A program made the position numbers and the translations under genes. Shown here one piece after another: positions 11,260 through 22,297 of a stretch of DNA of 64,000 bases. The stretch is taken from NCBI RefSeq assembly GCF_910592395.1, contig NC_088315.1, forward strand, positions 16,041,808-16,105,807, given 5' to 3'. The notes beneath the pieces are model-generated. The model was not told the origin of the DNA. It saw nothing but the letters and a program-made list of their open reading frames with translations, and did no database searches. Origin of the DNA: Lineus longissimus. Taxonomy: Eukaryota; Nemertea; Pilidiophora; Heteronemertea; Lineidae. Position 1 is the stretch's first letter, and each line of letters begins with the position of its first letter.

Positions 11260-11358
11260 GAAATTGAATGGCAACAACCAAATTTGGGACCAAAACTAGT
11301 GTCCTTAATAGATAGGTTGTCCTTAATAGAGAGGTGTCCGCTAAGGGAGGTTCCACTG
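11260..11358 (+). mobile_element. Truncated TA-type MITE (GAACCTC family), copy 1
   Basis: This copy holds the 3' half of the family whose full copy is at 24710-24869: AATTGAATGGCAACAACC, GGGACCAAAACTAGTGTCCT, and the right terminus GAGGTTCCACTG. The left terminal repeat is missing. Confidence 0.7.
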
Positions 11359-11789
11359 TGGTAGTGTTCTCCACAAGGCCATTGTCAGGGTGGCCCACCC
11401 CTACCTACCTTGGCAGCTTACCACTACCTTGGTCTAAACTTAATAGAGCCATCCTACCTCGTTTTCACATGACAAGGGTACCGCCTACATGTACATTAAG
11501 AAAACCCGGTGGAGAACTCTAGCGAGGTGGAAAATGGTGTAGCAGGATTTAGTGAAGTTGTCGCCACGTGTCAAGTTGCTCTTCGACACTCCGTCTTGTC
11601 TTTGTGCCACTCGTTTTGGTCCGATCTATTCCATGGTACCTATATACTAGGTCAGACTTTTTCACAGTTCAGAGGCATTGAGTATTGACAGGTTCCTCCA
11701 GCTGCATCTCGATTGATGTTGTAGCTCCCCCCACATTTGACATGTCTTTCACAAGTGGCACATGCATGTTCAGTGGGTTGGTTCAATAC

Positions 11790-11891
11790 CTGGCACTGGC
11801 ACTGGCACTGGCACTGGCACTGGCACTGGCACTGGCACTGGCACTGGCACTGGCACTGGCACTGGCACTGGCACTGGCACTGGCACTGGCA
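11790..11891 (+). repeat. (CTGGCA)17 hexanucleotide repeat
   Basis: Seventeen tandem CTGGCA units (102 bp) have no visible interruption. The frames stay open (Leu-Ala, His-Trp or Cys-Gln dipeptides) purely because of the repeat, so they are not coding evidence. Confidence 0.95.
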
Positions 11892-12172
11892 TGTTTTAAA
11901 TACAGTGTTACAGGGACTTATATATGAATTTTTGAAAAGTAGCCTGAAAGTCAACATTAAGTTGAAATAGTTCAAAGCTTAAAAAACAAAATATCTAAAA
12001 ATACATAATACAGTCTCACCACAGCTAGTGGGCTGCAGCCTACACCTAACAATGCCTGATGCTAATGTCAGTTCTAGTATGTTGCACTAACTTTTATTTT
12101 CCCTCATGTCAATTACATGCCCACAGGCTACACTTTACAGTAAGTAGGTCGAGGCATAAATAGGCCAGGCTT

Positions 12173-12230
12173 CAGAAATTCATATGAAATCAAGACTGTC
12201 TGTACAGTCTTGATTTCATATGAATTTCTG
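12173..12230. repeat. Perfect 27-bp inverted repeat with 4-base loop
   Basis: The left arm 12173-12199 (begins CAGAAATTCATATG, ends AAGACTGT) is exactly complementary to 12204-12230, leaving a CTGT loop. It sits inside the foldback element at 11774-12306 and about 200 bp upstream of the BDP1 start codon. Confidence 0.95.
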
Positions 12231-12428
12231 TAGACTGCAGACCAGTTCGGGATCTGTCCTGCCAGTGCCAGTGCCAGCGTGCCAGTGCCAGGTATTGAAC
12301 CAACCCATGTTCAGCCTGAAATGACACAGGAACTGCAGCATATTGATGGAAAGCCGTGTCATTACAACTGTATCTCTTGTTTGGTAAAGATATCATCAAA
12401 TTCTCTTTCCAGGAACTGCCAAGAAGTA

Positions 12429-15400
12429 ATGAGACGGTCGCGATTAGCAGTTAGGCCTAATTTGGGTCCTAAGGCGGGGACACGAGGCACATCAACTGCA
12501 GGAGCAGAGAAGAAGTCTGATGCCAAGACTAAAGACGCAGTACCCCCGAAGTCTGTCGAAAAACCAAAGGAAAAGTCTGAAAAAACTCCAACCAAACATG
12601 TGGAAAATGAGTCACCAAAGACAGTTGAAGAACCTAAGACTGCTGCCAATGAAGTAAATGTCCCTGAAGTATCCTCTCCCGCTGCCCCTGATTCAGCCCC
12701 TACACAGGATGGACCAGTGGCTGCAGAAAAAGATGGTGGGCAGGAGAAGCAGGCCAAAGATACGTCCGTCGCTGAGGTGAAACAGAAAACTGCAGATGCT
12801 GAAACAAAGAAAATGGACAAGCCTGCAGTTCCTCGTAGAAGTCGGTTCCCCAAGGCCAGGCCTAACCTTAGTGATGCGGGCAGACAGCGGGCCAGGTATG
12901 CCTCATATACGAACTTATAATGTTTTCTTTGTCTTGTCCTCCATTTTGCAATCGAACATGTCTTTAGAAAGTTCCTTGTGATTTATGGTTGCTGTTCAGT
13001 GTTAAAAAGATTACGATCAAGAATCATAACTGTAGTCTTCAGGGTTCTACACAATGCTTTTTGCTCAGGTGCAGCATCCAGACAATTGTTTTTCCCCGCT
13101 TTAGAACCCTCGCAAAAATCATAGCTCTCAAACAGATTCATTGAGTTGGCAGTGGTTTTACTGTAAGAGCATGTGGACAATTTTCACCGAACCAGACTGA
13201 AATGAGGTCTCAGTTGTGTCAACATAGCCACAGCACCAGGCTTTGTGGTGGAGATCATTGGTCCTGTGAGGGTGAATTCTTCTTCTTCTTCAGCGTTTGG
13301 AATTTTTGAGATGCACACTACATGATGGCCCAAAATTATTTTCCCTCACACAATGGATACACAATAGAATTCTATCTATTGTGCAAGGGAAAATAATTCT
13401 GGGTCACGCTGTAGACAGTTTGTCCGTTATCGGTAACGAAGTCGACTGTCCTACAGAGTTCCACCACAGAGCCCCAGGGTGGTGTCCTTTGGCCAGCATT
13501 CCTCTATGTGAGGGCAAATAATGTGGCATACAGTCTTGAAAAGGTAGAGAGAAGGGATGTTGAGATCTTTGCCCGTTGGCGTTGTTGAGAGTCCATATCA
13601 TTGCTGTATATTTCAGGACTCCCTCAGTATCGGTGAGTGACAATGAAGAGGAAGCTAAGACGAGGCATCCACCAACAGTTCACAGAACTGCTCCTCTGAA
13701 AGTCAGGTAAGAATCGTGCTGAAGTGGCTCACATCAGAACTGCTCCTCTGAAAGTCAGGTAAGAATCGTGCTGAAGTGGCTCACATCAGAACTGCTCCTC
13801 TCAAAGTCAGGTAAGAATCGTGCTGAAGTGGCTCACATCAGAACTGCTCCTCTCAAAGTCAGGTAAGAATCGTGCTGAAGTGGCTCACATCAGAACTGCT
13901 CCTCTCAAAGTCAGGTAAGAATCGTGCTGAAGTGGCTCACATCAGAACTGCTCCTCTCAAAGTCAGGTAAGAATCGTGCTGAAGTGGCTCACATCAGAAC
14001 TGCTCCTCTCAAAGTCAGGTAAGAATCGTGCTGAAGTGGCTCACATCAGAACTGCTCCTCCCAAAGTCAGGTAAGAATCGTGCTGAGGTGGCTCACATCA
14101 GAACTGCTCCTCTCAAAGTCAGGTAAGAATCGTGCTGAAGTGGCTCACATCAGAACTGCTCCTCTCAAAGTCAGGTAAGAATCGTGCTGAAATGGCTCAC
14201 ATCAGAACTGCTCCTCTCAAAGTCAGGTAAGAATCGTGCTGAAATGGCTCACATCAGAACTGCTCCTCTCAAAGTCAGGTAAGAATCGTGCCGAAATGGC
14301 TCACATCAGAACTGCTCCTCTCAAAGTCAGGTAAGAATCGTGCCGAAATGGCTCACATCAGAACTGCTCCTCTCAAAGTCAGGTAAGAATCGTGCCGAAG
14401 TGGCTCACATCAGAACTGCTCCTCTCAAAGTCAGGTAAGAATCGTGCCGAAATGGCTCACATCAGAACTGCTCCTCTCAAAGTCAGGTAAGAATCGTGCT
14501 GAAATGGCTCACATCAGAACTGCTCCTCTCAAAGTCAGGTAAGAATCGTGCTGAAATGGCTCACATCAGAACTGCTCCTCTCAAAGTCAGGTAAGAATCG
14601 TGCCGAAATGGCTCACATCAGAACTGCTCCTCTCAAAGTCAGGTAAGAATCGTGCTGAAATGGCTCACATCAGAACTGCTCCTCTCAAAGTCAGGTAAGA
14701 ATCGTGCCGAAATGGCTCACATCAGAACATCAAAAGTTTGTCGGAACTGAGCTGCTTTTCACAATGATAATTTTTTTTAAACGACCCAGAAACTTCTGAC
14801 CAGATTTCAAGTTACTACCAGTACTTTGGGCCCATGTATGTTCGGCTGGCCATCTCTTTGCCAAAATCACCCTTAGCGGCCGTCGTTTAGATCGTATGAC
14901 ATCTCAAGATGGCCTATTGCCGCTCACCGAGGTCTATCTATCGCAGAGTGACGTTGTCATGATTGGTTGTGGCAGGTGCTTAACCATCAACGATGCAATG
15001 ATACGTTTCTTCGATTCGACATGAACATTCGTCATTGTATGGCATCATGAGTCGGGTAGGGGTCAACCCAGTAAGGGGCTGTAGCAAAATTTAAGTGAAG
15101 CCAATAGAAATGAAAAAAAAATTCGTTTGGGGAGGGGGTCAGGGGTCTTCTTTTTTTTCTTTTTTTTTCCAAATAAAGCCTCAACAAAAAAAATCTAAAA
15201 CAAATATATTTAGCCTGGGTTTATATCTAAATCTGACCCTTCCTGAAGCGTTTTCTTGTCCTCAAAATGCCCAGATCTGCTCCTAAATGCCTGGTAGCCT
15301 CATACTTTTCCTTGGTAGCCTGTTACTACCAGAACTTTTAAACCCCCTTGCCCTCAAGCAGATTAGGGTTCTGCCTTGAAGTGTGTCACAAAGTGCCAAA

Positions 15401-16672
15401 AGTCAAAAGGTGCAACACAAGGCTATCGAAAGTGAAGCCAAAAATCATAATATTTCGGTTTCTGAGGGGAGGGGGTTTGGAGGAGAAACTAAAATAGTTC
15501 GTTTCTATTGGCTTCACCTTGATTTTGCTACGGCCCGTATATTCCAGGTCAATAGCAATAGTGTTAATGATGAATTGATGTTTCCAGCCAAGGCCAACCA
15601 ATCCCCTGCAATCCACCAGCAGCCGACCCTGAAGACAATACTCCCCAGGAGAATAAGACTGTGGCCCCAGTCCCAGTGGAAGATGCGCCCACCGATGGAT
15701 CAAATACTCCAACAGCATTGAAGCCGACGCAGGAGAAACCGGCCAAGAAAGTTGCTGATGAAGTTCCTACTGCCAAGAAAGAGGTACGGTAAACCTTTGA
15801 TCTTCCCACCTCTTTATTTGAATATGTGATTTGCCAAAAACCACTGATTTTTGTGAGTTTTCGTACGTCCAGTCATTAGGATATGTTTTGTTTTTTGGTG
15901 TCTGTGGTTTATTTTCCTGGACCCCTGTGTAAGAATTTGTCCTCTGACCACACAAAATTGTCCTCTGACGTCACAAATATGTCCTCTGACTGACTATGCA
16001 AACTAGTCTTATGACAATACCAGCTTCTCCTCTGACAATGCAAACTTTGTCCTACATGTATGACTCCATAAGTTTGTCCTCTGACCAGATAAACTTGTCC
16101 TCTGACTGCACAAACTTGTCTTCTGATCATACAAACTTTGTTCCTCTGTCGTTCTGTCTGCACAAACTTGACCTCTGACAATACGAATTTGTCCTCTGAC
16201 CATACAAACTCGCCCTCTGACTATAGAACTTTTAAGTTGTATGTTAAAACATCTGACTTTACAAACTTGTACTCTGACTATACAAACTTCTTTTTTATTT
16301 AGGTGAAGAAGCGTTACAAAGTGAACTGGGGTGATGAGCCACCAGACAGGACCAAGATGACTATGAGGGACTTGATCCACTGGAATCCATCGAGAAATCC
16401 TATGAAGTAAGAACTAGTTAATGATGCTGATGGCGAGCACTGATGATCTTGGTACAGCTTATTGTATGATTTTCACAAGCTGTGGACATTGGTGTAAATG
16501 TAGCCAACATACTGAGTCAGCATAAAAGCCAGTTGAGGGTCTCTTCTACCTAAGGCCTATTGACTGGCTGACTGGTTAGTTTGTTTGTTGGTTGATTGAT
16601 TGACTGACTGACTGACTGACTGACTGGTTAGTTGGTTGGCTAGCTGATCGATCGATTGATCGATTGATTGAT

Positions 16673-16704
<32 letters not shown>

Positions 16705-19700
16705 CGATTGATGACTGCCTCTTTCCTGCAGGAATACCGAAAACAAAAAGAAGAAGGTGACTGCGGCGCCGAAGGAGAATGTACTGAAAGTTACGGAGGA
16801 GGAGGAGCGTGTTGATGACGTGGATGATACGGTATCCGTGTCGGGGAAGAGTGACCAGGTGGAGGACGATATGCCAGTACCCCAGGTCATGATAGGCCCC
16901 GATGGCAGCATTATACTCAATGAAAAAAGGTATGCCGTCTGAGTGTGAACAAGATTATGCAGATGGGGTAACAGGGCCGTAATTTGGTCAGGGGGAGTTG
17001 CCTTCTCCCTGACATTGCCAAAAACGTGTTTGAGTTGGTTTTCCGTAGGAAGGCACAAAGCAGCATAATATTTAGCATTGACCCATGTCTTTGACCATAA
17101 TGCGCCTTGTGATGATGATGATATTTTTGCAATCAGGCATTTCCAGAAGCTGGAAAGTGGGGTAAGTTCCAGGGGATTGTCCTATTAACAAAGCAGAATT
17201 CTGCGTTCCGGGTAGTCAGAAGACTCTATCTCTGGTCAGAAGACTCTATCTCGGGATCATTCCAGCCAGTTCCGTTTTCACATCTGTTATCTTAAGATCC
17301 ACGTATAAGGTGGTGTAAACAGTAAATCTGTGAATCAAAGTGGCACCTTTTTACCTAATTTCCCTCAAATATCCTCTGCTTTATTCAAGTTTGGTCATTG
17401 AAAGTACGCCGCCAAAACTTATCGAGTCATCAGAAGGCGAAGTCGTCCAAGAAGATGAGATGACCACGACGTATGCCAGCTTCAGAAACCGGACGTTGAC
17501 GAAGGCGTGGACTCAGAAGGAGACGACCAAGTTCTACACTGCCCTGAGTGCCGTCGGCACTGACTTCTCTCTCGTCCATCAGTTGTTTCCGAAGAGAACT
17601 CGCAGGGAGATCAAGGTAACTGTCCTATGAGATGAGAGGCCTGGCGATTGATCCGGATAGGAAAAGATCTAAAACCTTTTACAGCTGTTTCTAAAAAAAC
17701 TTGGAAGAATTCCTCATGACTTGTGTATTTTTGGTTTGAGAATTCCAAAGTGGTACCGTTAACTAATAATAATGTTGCGACTGTTTAATTTTTGTGATTT
17801 GGAAGCAAAAATATCAGCTCTAATAGATTTACCATTAAATTCTGACTGTGAACACAGTTTTGGTCTTATCATGAAATGAAATGAGTAAATTTGTGAACTT
17901 TTGATTTTGAAATCAGTACTCGGTTTGCAGTAAACACCATTTTGACACTGTTCTGATTTTTCCCTGCCTAGCTGAGTTGCTATAATGTCTCGAAAAGTTT
18001 ATCGAGGCCAACAGAGAAAAACCTTGGTGAAAATCCTACTCTCTTTGAAAGTGTTTTAGACTTAAGTTATGCCTGTTGTAAAGGCATCCCTCAACTGTTC
18101 TGATTTTTCTCTGCCTAGCTGAGTTGCTATTAATCAATCGGGGTCAACAGAGAAAAATCTTGGTGAAATCCTACTCTCTTTGAAGGTGTTTTAGGCTTAA
18201 GTTATGCCTGTTGTAAAGGCATCCCTCAACTGTTCTGATTTTTCCCTGCCTAGCTGAGTTGCTATTGATTAATCGAGGTCAACAGAGAAAAATCTTGGTG
18301 AAATCCTACTCTCTTTGAAGGTGTTTTAGACTTAAGTTATGCCTTTTGTAAAGGCATCCCTCAACTGGCTAAATAGCATCAAAACAGTTTGTTGAATGCC
18401 GTGGTGAAGACCTTTTGAATGGCGTCATTTACCAGCAACACTTATCCAAAAGATACAACATTACTCTTTCTTTCTTAATTCTTTCTTTATTCTTGAGCCA
18501 CCCAAGCTTATGTCGAATATATTTACACTTTTACAGGAGGTTTTTATAGGAACCTCACACTGCTGTTCAAAACGTCGTGAAAAGACACTGTACAGAAGGA
18601 GAACCTAAAGAAAATTCAACCAGTTTGAAAACCCTTCTGAAAATGCCACTCAAAAAACTCACATTTTCTGTTCAACAAACATGGCGGACCCCACCTTAAA
18701 GTCAACTGGTCTCACACAACCTTAAAGCTGACTGGTCATACTAATCATTCACATCACTCATCATCATCATGCAATATGCTCCTGCTCTAATCATCTCTTT
18801 ATTTTCAGAACAAATTCAAGAAAGAAGAAAGGGTCAATAAATATCTCATTGACAAGGCTTTACGTGAGTATTTTGACTTATACGTGTTTCAAATCCTGTT
18901 ACTTCAAGTGGAGCAGAGGTTGCTCACAAGTTTCCTCCGCTACCTTGCTGGGTTGATTTCTCAACCTGTTTCCAGGTCCTCCCTTTGGCCTTTGCCTCGT
19001 GTTCTTTCACTCAGAAAAATGGCCCTCGGTCTGCCTGGATACAGTTTTCATCCTAGGGATACTTTCTACATGCTTGTCTCGTGGTGTTGTTCCTTTGGCT
19101 TCAACAGGTGTGATAGACACACAGGTGAATGGTCCATGAACCTTGTGCTCACCTGTGACCTGTAAGCAAAATGAGGAGTCGTGAAACTTTAGAGAAGGTG
19201 AAAGAAATAAGTAGCAGGGTTTCAGTGTATATCCAACGTTAAACACCATAGAATATATACAGGTTATCCTTGCCTATAACGTCTTTGAGTGACATTGCAA
19301 TGAGGCGTGATTGGGTATATAATGATTATGTGTAGGCCTGACTATGTCATGTCACATAGTTATGAAACCCAACAATATTTTTCAAATGTTCTTACGCCAG
19401 ATTGCCACGGTCTGTGGGCGGGGAAAATCATTCATTTAGTTACAAATATTTTGAAGATGACTCGGGGGCATGTAACTGGGGAAGAGAAGGCCGAGAGGGC
19501 AGAATTTACTACAGAGATGTCTTGAGTGTTCACACCCACTCCTGGTGATACCCCTTTGTGGGACTAAGTAAATGAATGGTACATCTTCAGTTGTACGAAA
19601 AGGTATAGACGACGTTATAGGCAAGGATAACCAGTATATTGCCCAGGAGTAATACCTGTTTTAAGTTTAATCTACATGTATATTTGTGAGCTAGTAATAA

Positions 19701-22160
19701 AATATCTTTAATGATCTGAATTTCTAGTTGGGTTGGTTTAGGGAAGGAGCCCTATTGATTTCGGCCAACCAGTTGCACCAGTTCCAACTCTGATATCTCA
19801 TTGAATTGTCTATTCCTTGATCCATGCCCACACAATAAACCTACATTTGCATTTACGTTACTCACTACTTTAACATTTTAGGGGAGCGGCGTCATTTTGA
19901 CATGGCCATGTTTGAGAAACAATCAGAATCAGAAGACGAAGAGTTGGTCAAAAAGAAAGTAGGTCGTAAACGTAAGAATAATGTCGATGAGAAGGAGAAC
20001 CCACCGGGCCAGAGAGCAGCAGCAAAGAATTCAAAGAAGCGTAAGTTCGAAGTTCGATTCCGTTTCTTATGTAGTGCTTTTCCACGGAAACGTCCTCGTT
20101 CAAAGCGTTTTGTCATCTCGGGGTCTTCCGGGAATGCTTAGGAGCGACTACTAAGCCCTCACTTCGCCTTTAAATAATAACTGGAAAGAATAAAGTGTCT
20201 GAGAAGGGATTTTAAGCCCCGACTTTGTGGTCAAGAATTTGGTACTGTTACTCTAACAGTATGCCACAGAACCAATGTATGTTGATTACCTATTTCGAGA
20301 TCTAGACGCTTGTATGCACACCCAAAATGGGGTATATATGCACCTGGAAAGTGTCTGAGAAGGGATTTGAAGTTCCGACTTTGTGGTATACTCTTAACAG
20401 TACGCCACAGAACCAATGTATGTTGGCTACCTATTTCGTGATCTAAGACGCTTGTACGCACACACTGAACGGGGTATGTATAGATCCTTATGAACCATGG
20501 AAGGTCTTAGTATTTTGTCACAATTGAATATAGTAAACTAGGAGTAGGATTGTATTTCCCCATTTTATGAAATTGCATCTTTGGCATAGTTTTATTTTGG
20601 GGTTTTGAAAACACCACAACAGTAATTTTAGTCTAATTTTGTTTTTCACAGCATTTTACACTCCTGAATGTTAATCGTAGCAAAAAACGTGGATTTAAAA
20701 TGCACACGAGTTCTTCTCACGTTTCAATCCTCCTTTCAGGGAAGAAGAAGGCGGATAACAACTCCGAAGACGATGGTTCACTGAGTGATGCGACCACGAT
20801 GGACGATAATGCAAGCGTCATGTCAGAGGTGGCATCAATTGCAGGGGACAGTGATGAGGAGATTGAAATCATAACGAGTATCCACAAGCCAACGCGCTCT
20901 GGCAGGCTGCCAAAGAGAGTGGATAATACGATGTATCTTCCCCCAAAGGAAATAGCATCACGTTTACGTTCTCGCTCAGCGAGTATAAGTTCTGAGACGG
21001 GTTCTGAGAGAGGTGTGCATGAGGTGACACCTGGACGTCCTGGGGCTCAGACGCCCACCCGTGTGTTCCAACTGCCCAACAATCTAGTCAATTCGCATGA
21101 TACCAATCAGTTGTCACCTGGGAAAGTGATGATTCTGACCAACCGCGAAATGGTCGGCACTGGTCCTGACGCCAAGGAGGTGATTCATGTGTTCATGGTA
21201 ACCCCAAATCAGCAATCGCCCACTCCGGGTGGAGCAATGCCGCATGGGGTGCCACTGGGATCAGGAGGTACGCGTTTCGCCATGGCTGGCCCAAGGTTCT
21301 CCACGATGGTTCCAACCAGTCCGATGCAATTCGGTCCACTTCCCGGATCCTCGCATCCGTTTAGAGTGCCGCAAAATGTTCGAACTAGTCAAGGTTTCGT
21401 GCGTGGAAATGTGCCGGTGACGGGTTATCGTCTGCCGCTGTTGAATAAGAACATATCTCATATCCCCGCTACGGTCTCTGCCCCACCTATCACAGAAAAT
21501 GTGGTGGTGACGCCACCTGGGAATATCCAGTTGAACCCTGATCAAAGTCTGGCAGAATGCGATATTTCTGGTGCGGCTGTACCAGCATCTCACCACCTCA
21601 TTACCTCTTCAGTTGTGTCACCACCTTTTCGAAACTTTACAATCAACGAGGGCAAAGTTATGCCGCAAGGTTCTGTAGCAGCTCAAAGTCACAATGTGTT
21701 ACCTTCAGCTACAGAACAACTTTCTGAAAATGCGTCAAATACGTTTACTTCCCTAAAGACGTTCAGTTTCAGTACAGGGAAACCTGTCAAAGGAGAAGTT
21801 ATTGAAGGTAAACAAATAGACACCACAGTTGAAACCAGGGGAGATAAACTTTCAGAATCGGATAGATCTTCCGTTCAGGAAAGTGATGTGACAAACACTC
21901 AAACTCGAACTATTTTACCAACAAGTGAAAGCTCCGAGATAGGCGAACCTCAAAGCATCTATAGTTCTAATGACTTTGTGACACTTAACATGAATAAAAC
22001 TCTCCCTTCGATGAAACAGGTGGACAAAAATATCCGTGTCGCATCACCGCCTGCCCCAGAAATATCTTATGTGGTATCTGGTAGCACTGAAAGGACAGAC
22101 TGCGTTGAAAACAATGATGTCAAACCCGAAGTTCTGCCCACTTCAAAAGCTGACATCTGA
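12429..22160 (+). CDS. BDP1: BDP1 (TFIIIB B'' subunit), complete nine-exon gene
   Basis: BDP1 is the SANT-domain subunit of TFIIIB that, with BRF1/BRF2 and TBP, recruits RNA polymerase III to tRNA, 5S and U6 promoters. Exons: 12429-12895, 13617-13706, 15588-15783, 16303-16406, 16732-16929, 17390-17615, 18809-18863, 19882-20040, 20740-22160. All have GT-AG borders and matching phases; the sum is 2916 nt, or 971 residues. Diagnostic sequence: N terminus MRRSRLAVRPNLGPKAGTRG; a second RPNL motif near residue 150; the conserved PPDRTKMTMRDLIHWNPSRN (about 262-281); VMIGPDGSIILNE; then the SANT region TYASFRN...KAWTQKE...VGTDFSLVHQLFPKRTRREI (about 390-440), continued in exon 7 by NKFKKEERVNKYLIDKAL. 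The C-terminal half is low-complexity Ser/Thr/Pro-rich. The product lacks the long C-terminal repeat region of vertebrate BDP1. Start choice: the first Met that begins the conserved N-terminal motif; a possible 5'UTR acceptor lies at 12411-12412. Exon 2 ends at the first of 20 reiterated splice donors. Confidence 0.93.
13684..14728 (+). repeat. 20 x 52-bp tandem array carrying the exon-2 splice donor
   Basis: Exactly twenty 52-bp units run from 13684 to 14723 with no length change, plus five bases of a 21st. Each unit has AGAACTGCTCCTC, then CAAAGTCAG|GTAAGAATCG, then TGCTGAAGTGGCTCACATC. The first unit is the true end of exon 2 (residues TAPLKVR) and its donor, so the exon terminus and 5' splice site were amplified into the intron. 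Variation is limited: CTG or CTC (synonymous), one CCC near 14060, and a few changes in the intronic part (TGCTG/TGCCG, GAAGTGG/GAAATGG/GAGGTGG). All twenty keep CAGGTAAGAATCG. In the exon frame the donor reads AGG TAA, so use of any downstream donor without further splicing truncates the protein at about residue 186. Confidence 0.95.
14729..15587 (+). other. Rest of BDP1 intron 2
   Basis: Intron sequence after the 52-bp array, ending in acceptor GATGTTTCCAG before exon 3. It has poly-T runs near 15150 and no recognisable element. A phrase near 15085-15110 (GTGAAGCCAATAGAAATGAA) recurs inverted near 15500, suggesting a diverged inverted repeat of about 400 bp. Confidence 0.5.
15915..16290 (+). 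repeat. Degenerate ~21-nt minisatellite in BDP1 intron 3
   Basis: About 15-18 irregular copies of a TTGTCCTCTGACCATACAAA-like unit lie between exons 3 and 4. Units vary from about 17 to 25 nt and the phrase CTCTGAC is the conserved core. The array ends just before the polypyrimidine tract of exon 4. Confidence 0.8.
16560..16712 (+). repeat. TGAC/TGAT tetranucleotide microsatellite, BDP1 intron 4
   Basis: Runs of TGAC, then TGATCGAT/TGAT, fill the region immediately upstream of the exon 5 acceptor (CTTTCCTGCAG at 16721-16731). Confidence 0.9.
17948..18365 (+). repeat. Three tandem ~135-147-bp units in BDP1 intron 6
   Basis: Units start CTGTTCTGATTTTTC at 17948, 18095 and 18230 and end near 18365. 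They share CTGCCTAGCTGAGTTGCTAT, CAACAGAGAAAAA, TCCTACTCTCTTTGAA and GTAAAGGCATCCCTCAACTG. Units 2 and 3 are closer to each other than to unit 1. Confidence 0.85.
19260..19634. mobile_element. 375-bp TA-flanked MITE in BDP1 intron 7
   Basis: Terminal inverted repeats CAGGTTATCCTTGCCTATAA at 19260 and the inverse ending TTATAGGCAAGGATAACCAG at 19634 pair over about 25 bp with one mismatch. TA dinucleotides abut both ends (TATA on each side), as in Tc1/mariner-type insertions. The internal short frames have no recognised product. Confidence 0.75.
20185..20480 (+). repeat. Tandem duplication, ~150-bp unit, BDP1 intron 8
   Basis: AAAGTGTCTGAGAAGGGATT starts two successive units (20191 and about 20348). 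They share CCGACTTTGTGGT, GCCACAGAACCAATGTATGT, TACCTATTTCG and a closing GGGGTAT. Confidence 0.85.
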
Positions 22161-22297
22161 TTAAGTTGAAATGCTGCAAAACAGGAAATGTATGCGGCCA
22201 TATTTTCTTGCAACTTTGACATGCATTTAATCTAGCGTTTCGACAACCCTTTATCAAAGCAATTTGAATTAGATTTTCGTTTTCGTAGCCTATTTAA

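Larger units (their letters stand above)
11774..12306. mobile_element. 533-bp foldback element with 8-bp TSD, next to BDP1 exon 1
   Basis: The left arm starts TGGGTTGGTTCAATACC and runs into CTGGCA repeats; the right arm is its inverted copy, ending GGTATTGAACCAACCC. The 8-mer ATGTTCAG abuts both ends (11766-11773 and 12307-12314). The left arm has 17 copies of CTGGCA and the right arm about four, so one arm expanded after insertion. The arm phrase GGTTCAATACC fits the pol III B-box consensus, possibly by chance. The element ends about 120 bp before the BDP1 start codon. Confidence 0.75.

Noticed and set aside
11652-11975. Open frames of Leu-Ala, His-Trp and Cys-Gln dipeptides over 11.7-11.9 kb
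   Set aside because: They come entirely from the (CTGGCA)17 hexanucleotide repeat, which is open in several frames; no gene signals.
12279-12428. In-frame N-terminal extension of BDP1 from an ATG at 12279
   Set aside because: The extension lies in the foldback element and lacks BDP1 similarity; conserved sequence begins at the 12429 ATG, and an acceptor at 12411 suggests a 5'UTR intron.
12362-12853. 163-codon minus-strand ORF opposite BDP1 exon 1
   Set aside because: Antisense shadow of low-complexity Lys/Glu/Pro codons; no similarity or splice context.
13684-14728. CRISPR array
   Set aside because: The 52-bp repeats are contiguous without unique spacers, and the context is an animal intron.
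15909-16380. Cys/Val/Arg-rich minus-strand ORFs in BDP1 intron 3
   Set aside because: Shadow of the 21-nt minisatellite and of BDP1 exon 4 on the other strand.
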